NCBI RefSeq assembly: GCF_004005995.1
Contig: NZ_CP034767.1
Coordinates: forward strand, 4,104,746-4,168,745
Direction: 5' to 3'
Length of the DNA stretch: 64,000 bases
From: Devosia sp. 1566
GTDB lineage: Bacteria > Pseudomonadota > Alphaproteobacteria > Rhizobiales > Devosiaceae
Part shown: positions 53,404 to 62,041 of the stretch, piece after piece
Layout: each line of letters opens with the position of its first letter
Numbering within the stretch: the first letter of the stretch is position 1
Program-made: the position numbers and the translations under genes
Notes under the pieces: model-generated
Databases searched by the model: none
The model's input: only the letters and a program-made list of their open reading frames with translations
What the model was told of the DNA's origin: nothing

Positions 53404-54297
53404 CTACTGCCCGTAGGGCTCAAGCTCATCGGCGCGGGGGATGGCCGGCTGCGCTCCGGGCTTGAGGCAAGCCAGGCTCGCCGCCGCCGTTGCACGCCGC
53501 ACTGCCGCCTCAAGCGATAGCCCAGCATCGAGCCCGGCAGCGAGATAGCCGCAGAACGTATCGCCTGCGCCAACCGTGTCGACGGGGGTGATCGGTAGCG
53601 CAGGCACGCTGATGACGCCTTCCGGGGTCGCGGCCCGCGCGCCATCGCCGCCGAGGGTCACGATCACGGTCTGGTTGTGCTGGATGGCCCAATCCTGCAT
53701 TGCCACCATGATGTCGGCATGGCTTTCACCGCAGAGCAGCGCAAACTCGCTTTCATTGGCGACGAGGATGCTCGCCTGCGTCGCGATCGCCGCAGTGCTG
53801 GGCAGGAAAGGCGCGGTGTTGAGGATCGAGATAGCGCCGCGTTCCTTGGCCAGCTCCAGCGCGCGTTGCGTGGCGTCCTGCGGGATCTCCTGCTGCAGCA
53901 GCATGACCGAGCCGGGCTCCAGGTCCGATAGAGCCGCATCGGCATCGGCGGGGCTCAAAGTGCCATTGGCGCCGGGCAGGACGGCAATGACGTTTTCGCC
54001 CTGGGCGTCCACCAGGATCATGGCGATGCCGGTGGGCTCGGCGGCAATCTTGACCTCGTTGAGATCAACCCCATCGGCCTTGAGCAGCTCGAGCGCTGCC
54101 TGGGCGAAGACGTCGTTGCCTACGGCCGATACATGGCGCACTTCCGCCCCGGCGCGGCGGGCAGCCAGAGCCTGATTGGCCCCCTTGCCCCCGGGGGAAA
54201 CCGAAAACGTGCCGCCGGCCACCGTTTCGCCTGGGCTGGGCAAGCGGGTGACAGTGCCGATCTGGTCGAGATTGGTGGAGCCGAAAATGGTGATCAT
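53404..54297 (-). CDS. rbsK: Ribokinase (PfkB family)
   Basis: Ribokinase phosphorylates D-ribose, or a related sugar in some members, at O5. The 297-residue protein shows the N-terminal PfkB signature GGKGANQALAARRAGAEV near 37, the AMILVDAQGENVI substrate strand, and the C-terminal signature with the catalytic base, DTVGAGDTFCGYLAAGL near 250. The start at 54297 has AAGGCGG 9 bases upstream, inside the preceding 34-codon ORF, whose stop it overlaps (ATGA). No ribose transporter is adjacent. Confidence 0.93.
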   Translation of the reverse strand: MITIFGSTNLDQIGTVTRLPSPGETVAGGTFSVSPGGKGANQALAARRAGAEVRHVSAVGNDVFAQAALELLKADGVDLNEVKIAAEPTGIAMILVDAQGENVIAVLPGANGTLSPADADAALSDLEPGSVMLLQQEIPQDATQRALELAKERGAISILNTAPFLPSTAAIATQASILVANESEFALLCGESHADIMVAMQDWAIQHNQTVIVTLGGDGARAATPEGVISVPALPITPVDTVGAGDTFCGYLAAGLDAGLSLEAAVRRATAAASLACLKPGAQPAIPRADELEPYGQ

Positions 54298-54398
54298 GGG
54301 TGGCAGGCCGCCTTCAATAGGGTGTTCCAGTTGCGCGTGGTGGCAAGACTTGCCTTGTCCAGCATGCGCCCGAGCTTGTCCATGCCCGGCACACTCAT
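54294..54398 (-). CDS. 34-residue small ORF, overlap-coupled between omdA-like and ribokinase genes
   Basis: Not recognised. The frame begins at ATG 54398, which overlaps the stop of the YdeI/OmdA gene (ATGA), and its TGA overlaps the ribokinase start (ATGA again), so both junctions are translation-coupled. A GGGAC lies 8 bases before the ATG. The peptide starts MSVPGMDKLGRMLDKASLAT and ends with KAACHP; it is basic, amphipathic and has no signal or membrane segment. It may be a true small protein or a relay ORF that delivers ribosomes to rbsK. Confidence 0.6.
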   Translation of the reverse strand: MSVPGMDKLGRMLDKASLATTRNWNTLLKAACHP

Positions 54399-55003
54399 TT
54401 GGGCGTGTCCCTGGTCTGGGGGTAAATGGCCTCACCGCGGGCCAGCATGGCGACGAACTCGGCGATCTTGCGAGCGCGACCGGCAGGGGTGCGCAAATTG
54501 GCGAGGCGAAACGCCAGGGCAAAGCGGTTGGTCTTGCTCAGCCCTTCAAAGGTCGCGAGAGCGGCAGGATCGGCGGCAATCGCCGCCATCAAGTCGGCCG
54601 GTATGTCCATCTTGCTGGGGGACGCATAGGCGGCGTCCCAACGGCCATCGGCCTTGGCAGCCTCGACCTGGCGCAGGCCGTGCTCGGTCATGCGCCCCTG
54701 GGCAATCAGTCTCGAGACATGATCGCGATTGACCTGGCTCCAGATGCTGCGGGGCTGCCGGGGCGTGAAGCGCTGCAGAAACGAGGCCTCGTCCCAGGAT
54801 TTGCGGATGCCGTCAATCCAGCCCCAGCACAAGGCGACGTCGAGCGCCTCGGCATAGGTAACCGTGGGGGTGCCATTGCCCTTCTTGAAAATGCGCAGCC
54901 ACAATTCGGGCTCGCTCCCGTGGTGTTCGGCGAGCCACGCTTCCCAGGCGGCCGCGTTGGGAAAGGCGCGGATCCGGTCGGGGCGGGGCACCACCGGGGC
55001 CAT
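54395..55003 (-). CDS. YdeI/OmpD-associated (OmdA) family protein
   Basis: A 202-residue protein of the YdeI/OmdA family, which includes proteins reported to protect against peptides and bacteriocins; mechanism unknown. Typical are PNAAAWEAWLAEHHGSEPEL, YAEALDVALCWGWIDGIRKS (the strongest family motif), FTPRQPRSIWSQVN and DIPADLMAAIAADPAALATF. It is cytosolic without a signal. Its ATG overlaps the NAT-homologue stop by one base (TGATG), and its stop overlaps the 34-residue ORF, placing it in a coupled four-gene unit. Confidence 0.87.
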   Translation of the reverse strand: MAPVVPRPDRIRAFPNAAAWEAWLAEHHGSEPELWLRIFKKGNGTPTVTYAEALDVALCWGWIDGIRKSWDEASFLQRFTPRQPRSIWSQVNRDHVSRLIAQGRMTEHGLRQVEAAKADGRWDAAYASPSKMDIPADLMAAIAADPAALATFEGLSKTNRFALAFRLANLRTPAGRARKIAEFVAMLARGEAIYPQTRDTPK

Positions 55004-55833
55004 CAGGTGGTGAGCGGATTGGCGCCGGCAAGGATCGCGAGGAGCTTGGCGTCGAGCAACTCGCTTTCGGGCAAGGTGATGCCGAAATTGGCCATCAGGG
55101 CTTCGCGCAGTTCGGCCTCGTCGGTGAGGGTCCGCTGCTCGGGCTCGCCTTCGGGACCGGGCAGGCTTAGCTGGTTGCCAGTAAGCACGATCCGGCTGCC
55201 CTTGGGGGAGAGGGCCGCGGTCAGCGTACGGCGCTGCGAGGAGGCGGGATCGCTCCAGACATACTGGTTGGACGCTGCGATATCGCCTTCGGCGTTGGCG
55301 TCAAAGCTATAGAGCGGCACCCAGCCCTCGCCGAGCTTGGCCTGCAGCTCCCAGCGCGGATCCCCGCCCAGGAGGCGGTAATCGCCATGGGGAGTGGTCT
55401 GCTCCACATCGGCGCGCAGCTTGAGCGGCGCGGTGGGGGTCATGGCGCCAAAGCCGGCATCGGCGAGATAGGTCTGCCCGGCAAGCTCGACCAGCACGAT
55501 CAGATGCAGATCCGGATCGATTTCGGTCTGCGGGCTGGGCCAGAGCACCGAGGCCAGCAGCGGGCGGGCGGTGTAGTCGAGTTCGCCCAGCATGCTCAGC
55601 AACAGGCTGTTGTGCTCAAAGGCGTTGCCGCCGCGATTGTCAGCCAGGAGCTTGCGCTCAAGGCTCGCCTGATCGAGCAGCACCGGTTCGCCCAGCAGGG
55701 GATCGAGATTTTCAAAGGGAATGCTGGCTGGATGCAGCTGCACCAGCTGGTCGAGCGTGCCAAGAGTTGGAGCGATGGAGCCGGCAAAGCCGATTCGCTC
55801 GAAATAGGCATTCAGATTGACCTTTGGCCGCAT
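55003..55833 (-). CDS. Arylamine N-acetyltransferase homologue lacking the catalytic cysteine
   Basis: NATs transfer acetyl groups from acetyl-CoA to arylamines through a Cys-His-Asp triad. The 276-residue protein has the complete fold: SIPFENLDPLLG, RGGNAFEHNSLLL, the His in DLHLIVLVELAG and the Asp in YLADAGFGAM. In the R-G-G-x-C-x-E motif the cysteine, about residue 71, is alanine (codon GCC, 55621-55623), so ordinary ping-pong acetylation should be impossible. The reading frame is otherwise intact. It could bind ligand or CoA, or catalyse something else. It heads the operon with omdA-like, the small ORF and ribokinase. Confidence 0.88.
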   Translation of the reverse strand: MRPKVNLNAYFERIGFAGSIAPTLGTLDQLVQLHPASIPFENLDPLLGEPVLLDQASLERKLLADNRGGNAFEHNSLLLSMLGELDYTARPLLASVLWPSPQTEIDPDLHLIVLVELAGQTYLADAGFGAMTPTAPLKLRADVEQTTPHGDYRLLGGDPRWELQAKLGEGWVPLYSFDANAEGDIAASNQYVWSDPASSQRRTLTAALSPKGSRIVLTGNQLSLPGPEGEPEQRTLTDEAELREALMANFGITLPESELLDAKLLAILAGANPLTT

Positions 55834-55986
55834 CAGCCACCCGTTTTGCTGTTTCCATTGCGGCGCAATATGCCGGTGGGTCACGCTTTTGTCACCCGCC
55901 AAGCACCCGGAGGGGCTGACCGGAGCCCCGCACCAGGCCTGCACTCCGAGGTGGAGCGCACGCCAAAGCTGCAGTTTTCTGGCCCT

Positions 55987-56433
55987 TTACTGGGCCTGCT
56001 TGCGCACCCGGATCACCACATCCACATGGCTCACCTGCATGCCATGGGGAGCTTCAGGCAGGGTCCGGAACTCCACCGAAGAGGCCGGAATGTCGATCAT
56101 GCGCTGCTCGTCCTCGACATAGAAATGGTGGTGGTCGGAGGTATCGGTATCGAAATAGGAGCGCGATGCATCCACCGCCACTTCGCGCAGCAAGCCCGCC
56201 TGGTGGAACTGGTGGAGGGTATTGTAGATTGTTGCCAGCGACACATTGACCCGTGCCAAGCTGGCTTCGCCGTGCAGCTGCTCGGCACTGACATGGCGAT
56301 GCGGGCCGCCAAACAACAGTTCGGCCAGGGCCACGCGCTGCCTGGTCGGGCGCAATCCCGCCATGCGCAGCACGGCCGTGAGACACGGTTTACGGGAAGG
56401 AACAGGTCGGAGGGTCTGGGATCGCTCTGACAT
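55987..56433 (-). CDS. irr: Iron response regulator Irr (Fur family)
   Basis: Irr represses haem and iron-using genes and activates uptake under iron limitation in rhizobia; in many species haem triggers its degradation. The 148-residue protein has the winged-helix core PCLTAVLRMAGLRPTRQRVALAELL with VSLATIYNTLHQFHQAGLL, and the histidine-rich metal/haem-responsive DHHHFYVED. The Fur-type zinc CxxC tail is absent, as in Irr. Start at ATG 56433. It is divergent from fabA, an arrangement typical of the order. Confidence 0.93.
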   Translation of the reverse strand: MSERSQTLRPVPSRKPCLTAVLRMAGLRPTRQRVALAELLFGGPHRHVSAEQLHGEASLARVNVSLATIYNTLHQFHQAGLLREVAVDASRSYFDTDTSDHHHFYVEDEQRMIDIPASSVEFRTLPEAPHGMQVSHVDVVIRVRKQAQ

Positions 56434-56473
56434 GGGGTCCTTGAAACGCAAGATCGGGATCAATAGTCCGGAC

Positions 56474-56502
56474 CTTATAGCTTTGGCGGGCGTTTAGGAC
56501 AA
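56474..56502 (-). promoter_or_regulatory. Sigma-70 promoter of irr
   Basis: On the minus strand TTGTCC (56497-56502) and TATAAG (56474-56479) are separated by 17 bases, 41 bases before the irr ATG. Confidence 0.55.
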
Positions 56503-56542
56503 GCTAGAGCGCCTGGGAGGGCTAACGGATGCCCCCGATCCC

Positions 56543-56571
56543 TTGACCCTCCCCCTGCGCGCCTATACGAG
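56543..56571 (+). promoter_or_regulatory. Probable promoter of fabA-fabB
   Basis: TTGACC (56543-56548) is followed by TATACG after 15 bases or TACGAG after 17, close to the alphaproteobacterial CTTGAC-N17-CTATA pattern, 27 bases before the fabA start. Confidence 0.5.
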
Positions 56572-56597
56572 ACGATTTAAACATAAGGAGCCAGGCC

Positions 56598-57128
56598 ATG
56601 GCCGAGCGCCAGCACGCTTTTGGATACGAAGAACTCCTGGCTCATGGCCGGGGTGAATTGCCCGGGCAAGGCGATGCGCGCCTGCCCGCTCCGCCCATGC
56701 TGATGTTCCATCGCATCACCCATATCGATGACACCGGCGGCGCCTTCGGCAAGGGCCAGGTGCGGGCCGAACTCGATGTCGATCCAAGCCTGTGGTTCTT
56801 CCAGTGCCATTTCGTCGGCGATCCGGTGATGCCGGGTTGCCTGGGGCTCGATGCCATCTGGCAGATGACCGGGTTTTTCCTCAGCTGGATCGGCCAGCCC
56901 GGTCGCGGCCGTGCGCTGGGCGGGGAAATCAAGTTCACCGGCCAGGTCACCAATGACGTCAAGCTGGTGGAATATGCCATCGACCTCAAGCGCGTGATGC
57001 GCGGGCGACTGACGCTGGGCATTGCCGATGGCTGGGTCAAGGCTGACGGCAAGGTGATCTATGAGGCCAAGGACCTGCGGGTAGGCCTGTTCACCGACAG
57101 CCAAATGGGCGAACAAAAGGTCGCCTGA
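56598..57128 (+). CDS. fabA: 3-hydroxyacyl-[ACP] dehydratase/isomerase FabA
   Basis: FabA dehydrates 3-hydroxydecanoyl-ACP and isomerises the trans-2 to the cis-3 double bond, the branch point of anaerobic unsaturated fatty acid synthesis. The 176-residue hotdog-fold protein has the active-site region [20 protein letters not shown], with the catalytic His near residue 71 and Asp near 85. The ribosome site AAGGAGC precedes the ATG. It is followed by fabB after 66 bases; the pair is the expected unit. Confidence 0.95.
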   Translation: MAERQHAFGYEELLAHGRGELPGQGDARLPAPPMLMFHRITHIDDTGGAFGKGQVRAELDVDPSLWFFQCHFVGDPVMPGCLGLDAIWQMTGFFLSWIGQPGRGRALGGEIKFTGQVTNDVKLVEYAIDLKRVMRGRLTLGIADGWVKADGKVIYEAKDLRVGLFTDSQMGEQKVA

Positions 57129-57194
57129 GCCCCTTTTACCCAACAAGCCGAGGGGTCCGGTTCAACGGGCACCCACACCTAGGAGCGGAAACAG

Positions 57195-58418
57195 ATGAAA
57201 CGCGTCGTCGTGACCGGCATGGGCATTATTTCTTCCATCGGCAATTCGGTTGCCGATGTGACCGAAAGCCTGCGTACCGCCCGGCCCGGCATTTCCTTTG
57301 CCCAGGATTATGCCGATCTGAACTTCCGCAGCCAGGTCAAGGGCGATCCGATGCTGGATCCCTTTGCCGAGCTTGATCGGCGCACCACGCGCTTCATGGG
57401 ACGCGGCGCCGCCTGGAACTATCTGGCCATGCAGCAGGCCATCGCCGATGCCGGGCTGGACGCCGCCGATATTTCCAACGAGATGACCGGGATTGTGATG
57501 GGCTCGGGCGGCAGCTCCACCCGCACCATCGTCGAGGCCGCCGACATCACCCGCGAAAAAGGGCCCAAGCGCATCGGGCCGCTGGCCGTGCCCAAGGCGA
57601 TGGGTTCGACCGCTTCGGCAACCCTGGCGACCGCCTTTGGCATCAAGGGCATCAATTATTCCATCACCGCGGCCTGCGCGACCTCCAAGCACTGCATCGG
57701 CAATGCCGCCCAGCAGATCATGCTGGGTCAGCAAAACATCATGTTTGCCGGTGGACACGAGGATCTCGACTGGACGCTGTCGAACCTGTTCGACGCCATG
57801 GGCGCCATGTCCTCGAGCTATAACGCGACGCCGGAACGCGCTTCGCGCTGCTATGACCGCGACCGCGACGGCTTCGTGATCTCGGGCGGCGCGGGCGTTC
57901 TGGTGCTCGAGGAGCGTGAGCACGCCATTGCCCGCGGCGCCACCATCCATGCCGAGCTGATCGGCTATGGCGCCACGTCCGACGGCGTCGATATGGTGGC
58001 TCCTTCCGGCGAAGGCGCCGAGCGCTGCATGCGCCTGGCGCTGCGCGACGTGAAGCAAAAGGTCGACTACATCAATCCCCATGCCACTTCGACGCCGGTA
58101 GGCGATCTCAAGGAGATCGAGGCCCTGCGCGCCGTGTTCGGCAACGAGGACAAGTGCCCGCCGATCGCTGCGACCAAGTCGCTGACCGGCCATTCACAGG
58201 GCGCCACGGGCGTGCATGAGGCGATCTATTCGATCCTGATGATGAAGAACCGCTTCATTGCCCAGAGCGCCAATATTGACAATCTCGACCCGGCCTTCGA
58301 GGACATGCCCATTTTGCGCGAACGGCGCGACAATGTGGATCTGGGCGTGGTGCTGTCCAACAGCTTTGGCTTTGGCGGCACCAATGCGGCGCTCGTCTTT
58401 AAGCACCCCGACGCCTGA
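57195..58418 (+). CDS. fabB: 3-oxoacyl-[ACP] synthase I
   Basis: FabB extends the cis-3-decenoyl-ACP made by FabA, committing carbon to unsaturated fatty acids. The 407-residue thiolase-fold enzyme has the Cys-His-His triad: nucleophile in [17 protein letters not shown] (about residue 161), first His in [18 protein letters not shown] and second in [16 protein letters not shown]. The N-terminus [17 protein letters not shown] is typical. Rhizobial fabA-fabB is usually followed by fabI; here a convergent moeB-like gene follows instead. Confidence 0.95.
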   Translation: MKRVVVTGMGIISSIGNSVADVTESLRTARPGISFAQDYADLNFRSQVKGDPMLDPFAELDRRTTRFMGRGAAWNYLAMQQAIADAGLDAADISNEMTGIVMGSGGSSTRTIVEAADITREKGPKRIGPLAVPKAMGSTASATLATAFGIKGINYSITAACATSKHCIGNAAQQIMLGQQNIMFAGGHEDLDWTLSNLFDAMGAMSSSYNATPERASRCYDRDRDGFVISGGAGVLVLEEREHAIARGATIHAELIGYGATSDGVDMVAPSGEGAERCMRLALRDVKQKVDYINPHATSTPVGDLKEIEALRAVFGNEDKCPPIAATKSLTGHSQGATGVHEAIYSILMMKNRFIAQSANIDNLDPAFEDMPILRERRDNVDLGVVLSNSFGFGGTNAALVFKHPDA

Positions 58419-58423
58419 GGTTG

Positions 58424-59152
58424 TTAGAGGGCGAACTCGGAAAACCGGGCGTCCTTGCCATCATAAACCAGCACCCGCCCGACGAGGGGGGTGCCGATGC
58501 CGGTGATGAGCTTGACCGCTTCCATCGCCATCAGCGTGCCGATCACCCCGGTGAGCGGGCCGATAATGCCCGTGGCCTCGCAGGAGGGCAGATCGGCATC
58601 ATCGGCGGCGGCGGGATAAAGCGCCGCAAAGCCTGGGCCGCCTGGGGCAAACACCGTCACCTGGCCAGCAAACATCGAGACAGCACCCGAAACCAGCGGC
58701 AGGCCAAGCTTGGCGGCGGCTGCGGCGGTGATGCGGCGCGTGGCGAGATTGTCAGTGCCATCCAGCACCAGGTCGTATTGCGCCAGGAGCGCTTCGGCAT
58801 TGTCCGCAGTGACGGCCGCCTCATGGGGCACCAATTGCACATGCGGGTTGAGCGCTTCGGCAAAAGCGGCGGCGCTCTGGGCCTTGTTGATGCCCACACC
58901 GGCGCCGGTATGGATCACCTGCCGGTGCAAATTGGACAGCGACACCGTGTCGTGATCGGCAATGCCGAGCGTGCCAATGCCGGCGCCGGCGAGATAGGCG
59001 ATGACGGGGCTGCCCAGCCCGCCCGCACCCACCACCAGCACCCGGGCGCGCTTGAGCGCCTGCTGGCCGGCCCCGCCCATGCCCTTAAGCACGAGGTGAC
59101 GGCCATAGCGGCGGGTTTCTTCGGATGAGAGTAGGCGGGGATCAGCGGGCAA
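58424..59152 (-). CDS. moeB: MoeB/ThiF-family adenylyltransferase
   Basis: This E1-like enzyme adenylates the C-terminal glycine of a ubiquitin-like sulfur carrier (MoaD or ThiS). The 242-residue protein has the ATP motif VLVVGAGGLGSPVIAYLAGA, NLHRQVIHTGAGVGINK, LVLDGTDNLATRRITA and the conserved LPSCEATGIIGPLTG. Both zinc CxxC pairs of classic MoeB are missing: the first position reads GFAALYP and the C-terminus ends without cysteines. MoeB/HesA activity is likely, but the exact partner is uncertain. dut lies 14 bases upstream. Confidence 0.85.
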   Translation of the reverse strand: MPADPRLLSSEETRRYGRHLVLKGMGGAGQQALKRARVLVVGAGGLGSPVIAYLAGAGIGTLGIADHDTVSLSNLHRQVIHTGAGVGINKAQSAAAFAEALNPHVQLVPHEAAVTADNAEALLAQYDLVLDGTDNLATRRITAAAAAKLGLPLVSGAVSMFAGQVTVFAPGGPGFAALYPAAADDADLPSCEATGIIGPLTGVIGTLMAMEAVKLITGIGTPLVGRVLVYDGKDARFSEFAL

Positions 59153-59166
59153 GCGGCACCCCCGGT

Positions 59167-59631
59167 TTATGGCACGCTGGTGCCGGTGGAGCCAAACCCA
59201 TTGGCGCCACGATCGGTGTCATCAAGAACGCTCTGCACGCCGAACTGTGCCGGGGTGACGGGCGCCACGAGGAGCTGGGCAATGCGTTCGCCGCGGCGGA
59301 TCTCGAAGGGCTCCTGCCCCAGATTGATGAGGAGGGCGCAGATCTCGCCGCGATAATCGCAGTCGATCGTGCCCGGCGCGTTGAGGACGGAGACCCCGTG
59401 TCGGAGCGCCAGGCCCGAGCGGGGCCGCACCTGCGCTTCAAAGCCGGCGGGGAGCGCCATGGCAAAGCCGCAGGGCACCAGCGCCCGCTGGCCGGGCGCG
59501 AGCACGAGAACTTCACCTTCGGCGATGGCGGCTTGCAGGTCCATGCCGGCGGCGCCGCTGGTTTGGGCGGCGGGAAGGGGGAGGCCCTCGCCATGGGGCA
59601 GCCAGCGGAGAGGGATGGTTACAGCGGCCAT
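59167..59631 (-). CDS. dut: dUTP diphosphatase
   Basis: Dut hydrolyses dUTP to dUMP and diphosphate, keeping uracil out of DNA and feeding dTMP synthesis. The 154-residue trimeric-type protein shows all five motifs: [37 protein letters not shown] (with the catalytic Asp), [10 protein letters not shown] and the C-terminal P-loop-like [10 protein letters not shown]. It is the usual neighbour of ubiB in this order; the ubiB stop lies immediately upstream (59632). Confidence 0.96.
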   Translation of the reverse strand: MAAVTIPLRWLPHGEGLPLPAAQTSGAAGMDLQAAIAEGEVLVLAPGQRALVPCGFAMALPAGFEAQVRPRSGLALRHGVSVLNAPGTIDCDYRGEICALLINLGQEPFEIRRGERIAQLLVAPVTPAQFGVQSVLDDTDRGANGFGSTGTSVP

Positions 59632-61167
59632 CTAGAGCACCGCGCCGATGAGGATGCCAAGCAGTAACAGCGCCCCCGCACCAAGGGCGAGGGGCAGGCG
59701 ACTGCCGGCATCGCGCAGCCGGGCCTGTTGCTCGAGCCGGGTTTGCGCCAGCACCAGTTCGGCTTCCGCCAGAATGGTGGGCACGCGCTTGCTCGCATCG
59801 GTAAAGACCTCAAAGCCGCGCTTGAGATCATCGATCCGGCCCATGGGCCCGGCTTCCCGGCGCAGCCAGTCGCCGACGACTGGTTCGGCCAGCGACCAGA
59901 TATCGAGATCGGGATCGAGGGCGCGGGCGACGCCTTCCACCAGCACCATGGATTTTTGCAGCAGCACCAGTTGCGGCTGGGTCTGCATGGAAAAGAGGTC
60001 CGTGACGGCAAAAAGCTGCCCCAGCACCCGCGCCATGGAGATATCGGCGGCGGTGCGGCCATGCAGCGGCTCGCCAATGGAGCGGATGGCGAGGGCGAAA
60101 TCGTCCACCGACTGGTTGGCGGGCACATAGCCGATCTCGAAATGCCGCTCGGCCACGAGGCGATAATCGCGGGTGATGAAGCCGTAAAGAATATCGGCCA
60201 GGAACCGGCGCTCGGAGCGCCCGATCCGGCCCATGATGCCGAAATCGACGGCGATCACGTCATTGCTGCCCGGGGCGGCAAAGAGATTGCCCGGATGCAT
60301 GTCGGCGTGGAAGAAGCCGTCACGGATGGCATGCTTCAAAAAGCTCTGCAGGATATTGGCGGCCAGAACCTTGCGATCGATCCCCGCCGCATCAAGCGCG
60401 GCGAGGTCGCGAACGGGAATGCCCTCGACCCAGGTCGTCGTCAGCACATTTTGCGCGGTGTGATCCCAACTGACGGTGGGGATCACAAAGCCCGTGTCAT
60501 TCTTGATGTTCTCGGCCATCTCCGAAATGGCGGCCGCTTCCAGGCGCAGATCGAGTTCGAGCCGGGCCGAGCGGTCGAGCGTTTCCACCACCTGGAGCGG
60601 ACGCAGGCGCCGCAGCTTGCGCGCCAGCCGTTCAAAGAGGCGCGCGCCGGCATAAAAGCTCTCGATATCGGCGGCAAAGCTTTGCACGATGCCGGGACGC
60701 AGGATCTTGACGGCAACGGTGGTCGGGAGGGCGCCGGTGGGCACGAGCCGCGCCTTGTGCACCTGGGCAATGGAGGCGGCAGCGACCGGCGCCGAGATGT
60801 CGCGCAACTGCTCGGCCTTGGGGCCGAGCGCCTGGGACAGAATATCGGGGACGAGCTTGGGGTCGAACGGCTCCATCCGGTCCTGCAGGCCCTGCAGGTC
60901 GGCGGCAACCTCGGGACCCACGACGTCCGGGCGGGTGGCCAGCGTCTGGCCGAATTTCACATAGGTTGGGCCGAGGAGCCGCAGGGCACGGTTGAGCCGC
61001 TCCACATGGCCGGTGCGCCGCACTTCGGGGCGCTCCACGAGGCGCCCCAGCGCGATGGGGGCGCGCAGCGCCGGCGGCAGGCTTTCCTTGGGAATGATCG
61101 ACAGGGCGCCTTCGCGCGCCAGCACAAAGCCGGCTTGCGCCAGGCGAAAATAGGGCGACAACCACAT
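59632..61167 (-). CDS. ubiB: Ubiquinone biosynthesis protein UbiB (ADCK-type kinase-like)
   Basis: UbiB is a membrane-bound atypical kinase/ATPase needed for ubiquinone synthesis, probably by extracting lipid intermediates. The 511-residue protein has the family KxGQ motif in YVKFGQTLATRPDVVG near 75, the A-rich nucleotide loop ISAPVAAASIAQVHKARL, the catalytic HADMHPGNLF and AVDFGIMGRI regions, and two C-terminal hydrophobic segments (LPLALGAGALLLLGILIG) for membrane anchoring. ubiE lies upstream with a three-base gap. Confidence 0.95.
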   Translation of the reverse strand: MWLSPYFRLAQAGFVLAREGALSIIPKESLPPALRAPIALGRLVERPEVRRTGHVERLNRALRLLGPTYVKFGQTLATRPDVVGPEVAADLQGLQDRMEPFDPKLVPDILSQALGPKAEQLRDISAPVAAASIAQVHKARLVPTGALPTTVAVKILRPGIVQSFAADIESFYAGARLFERLARKLRRLRPLQVVETLDRSARLELDLRLEAAAISEMAENIKNDTGFVIPTVSWDHTAQNVLTTTWVEGIPVRDLAALDAAGIDRKVLAANILQSFLKHAIRDGFFHADMHPGNLFAAPGSNDVIAVDFGIMGRIGRSERRFLADILYGFITRDYRLVAERHFEIGYVPANQSVDDFALAIRSIGEPLHGRTAADISMARVLGQLFAVTDLFSMQTQPQLVLLQKSMVLVEGVARALDPDLDIWSLAEPVVGDWLRREAGPMGRIDDLKRGFEVFTDASKRVPTILAEAELVLAQTRLEQQARLRDAGSRLPLALGAGALLLLGILIGAVL

Positions 61168-61170
61168 GGG

Positions 61171-61935
61171 CTAGAGCTTCCAGCCGCTAAACAGCGCCGC
61201 GATATTGCCGGTCATGGCGGTATGCTTGACCCGCTTGAAGCCCGCCTCCGTCAACATGGCCGAAAAGGCGGGCGGGGAGGGGAATTTGCGGATCGATTCC
61301 ACCAGATACTGATAAGGCTGGGCGTCGCCGGTGACGAGCCGTCCCATAGGCGGGATCACCCGGTCGGAGAACTGGCGGTAGAGCGCATCGAGCCCGGGCA
61401 CATCCACCTGGGAAAATTCGAGCACGAGAATGCGCCCGCCGCGCTTGAGCACCCGGTGCGCTTCGGCGAGCGCGAGGGGGATGCGCGGCACGTTGCGGAT
61501 GCCAAAGGCGATCGTATAGACGTCAAAGCTGTTGTCGGGGAAGGGCAGGGACTCGGCATTGGCCTCGACAAAGCTCACCTGGTCGGGATAGCGCCATTCG
61601 CGCGCCCGCTGGGCGCCCACGCGCAGCATGTCCGAATTGATGTCGGACACGACGACTTCGGCGTAGCCGACCGAGCGATTGATGATGCGCTCGGCAATGT
61701 CGCCGGTGCCCCCGGCCATATCGAGCACGCGATAAGGCCTTGTGCCCGATTTAGGCGGGCTCAGCTCGGTCACCATCGCATCCTTCCAGATGCGGTGCAC
61801 GCCCCCGCTCATCAGGTCGTTCATCAGGTCATAACGATCGGCGACGCCGTGGAACACGGCATTGACCATGCCCTGCTTGTCTTCGAGCGCCACAGTTTGC
61901 TCGCCGAAATGGGTGGTCTCGCGCGTGTCGGTCAT
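61171..61935 (-). CDS. ubiE: Ubiquinone/menaquinone methyltransferase UbiE
   Basis: UbiE is the SAM-dependent C-methyltransferase of the ubiquinone ring. The 254-residue protein begins [20 protein letters not shown], followed by [20 protein letters not shown], the SAM motif [17 protein letters not shown] and the conserved [20 protein letters not shown]. The start is set at 61935 by family length. It is divergent from mutM and cotranscribed with ubiB and probably dut, linking quinone synthesis with nucleotide housekeeping. Confidence 0.96.
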   Translation of the reverse strand: MTDTRETTHFGEQTVALEDKQGMVNAVFHGVADRYDLMNDLMSGGVHRIWKDAMVTELSPPKSGTRPYRVLDMAGGTGDIAERIINRSVGYAEVVVSDINSDMLRVGAQRAREWRYPDQVSFVEANAESLPFPDNSFDVYTIAFGIRNVPRIPLALAEAHRVLKRGGRILVLEFSQVDVPGLDALYRQFSDRVIPPMGRLVTGDAQPYQYLVESIRKFPSPPAFSAMLTEAGFKRVKHTAMTGNIAALFSGWKL

Positions 61936-62041
61936 GGCATGGAACTCTTGAACGCTAAGGGGCCTAGGTTTGCGCCGCACCATAGCGAAGCCCGCCTCGC
62001 TTTGCCATGGCGCAAAGCAGCACAAGCGCCAGGAGCCAAGG

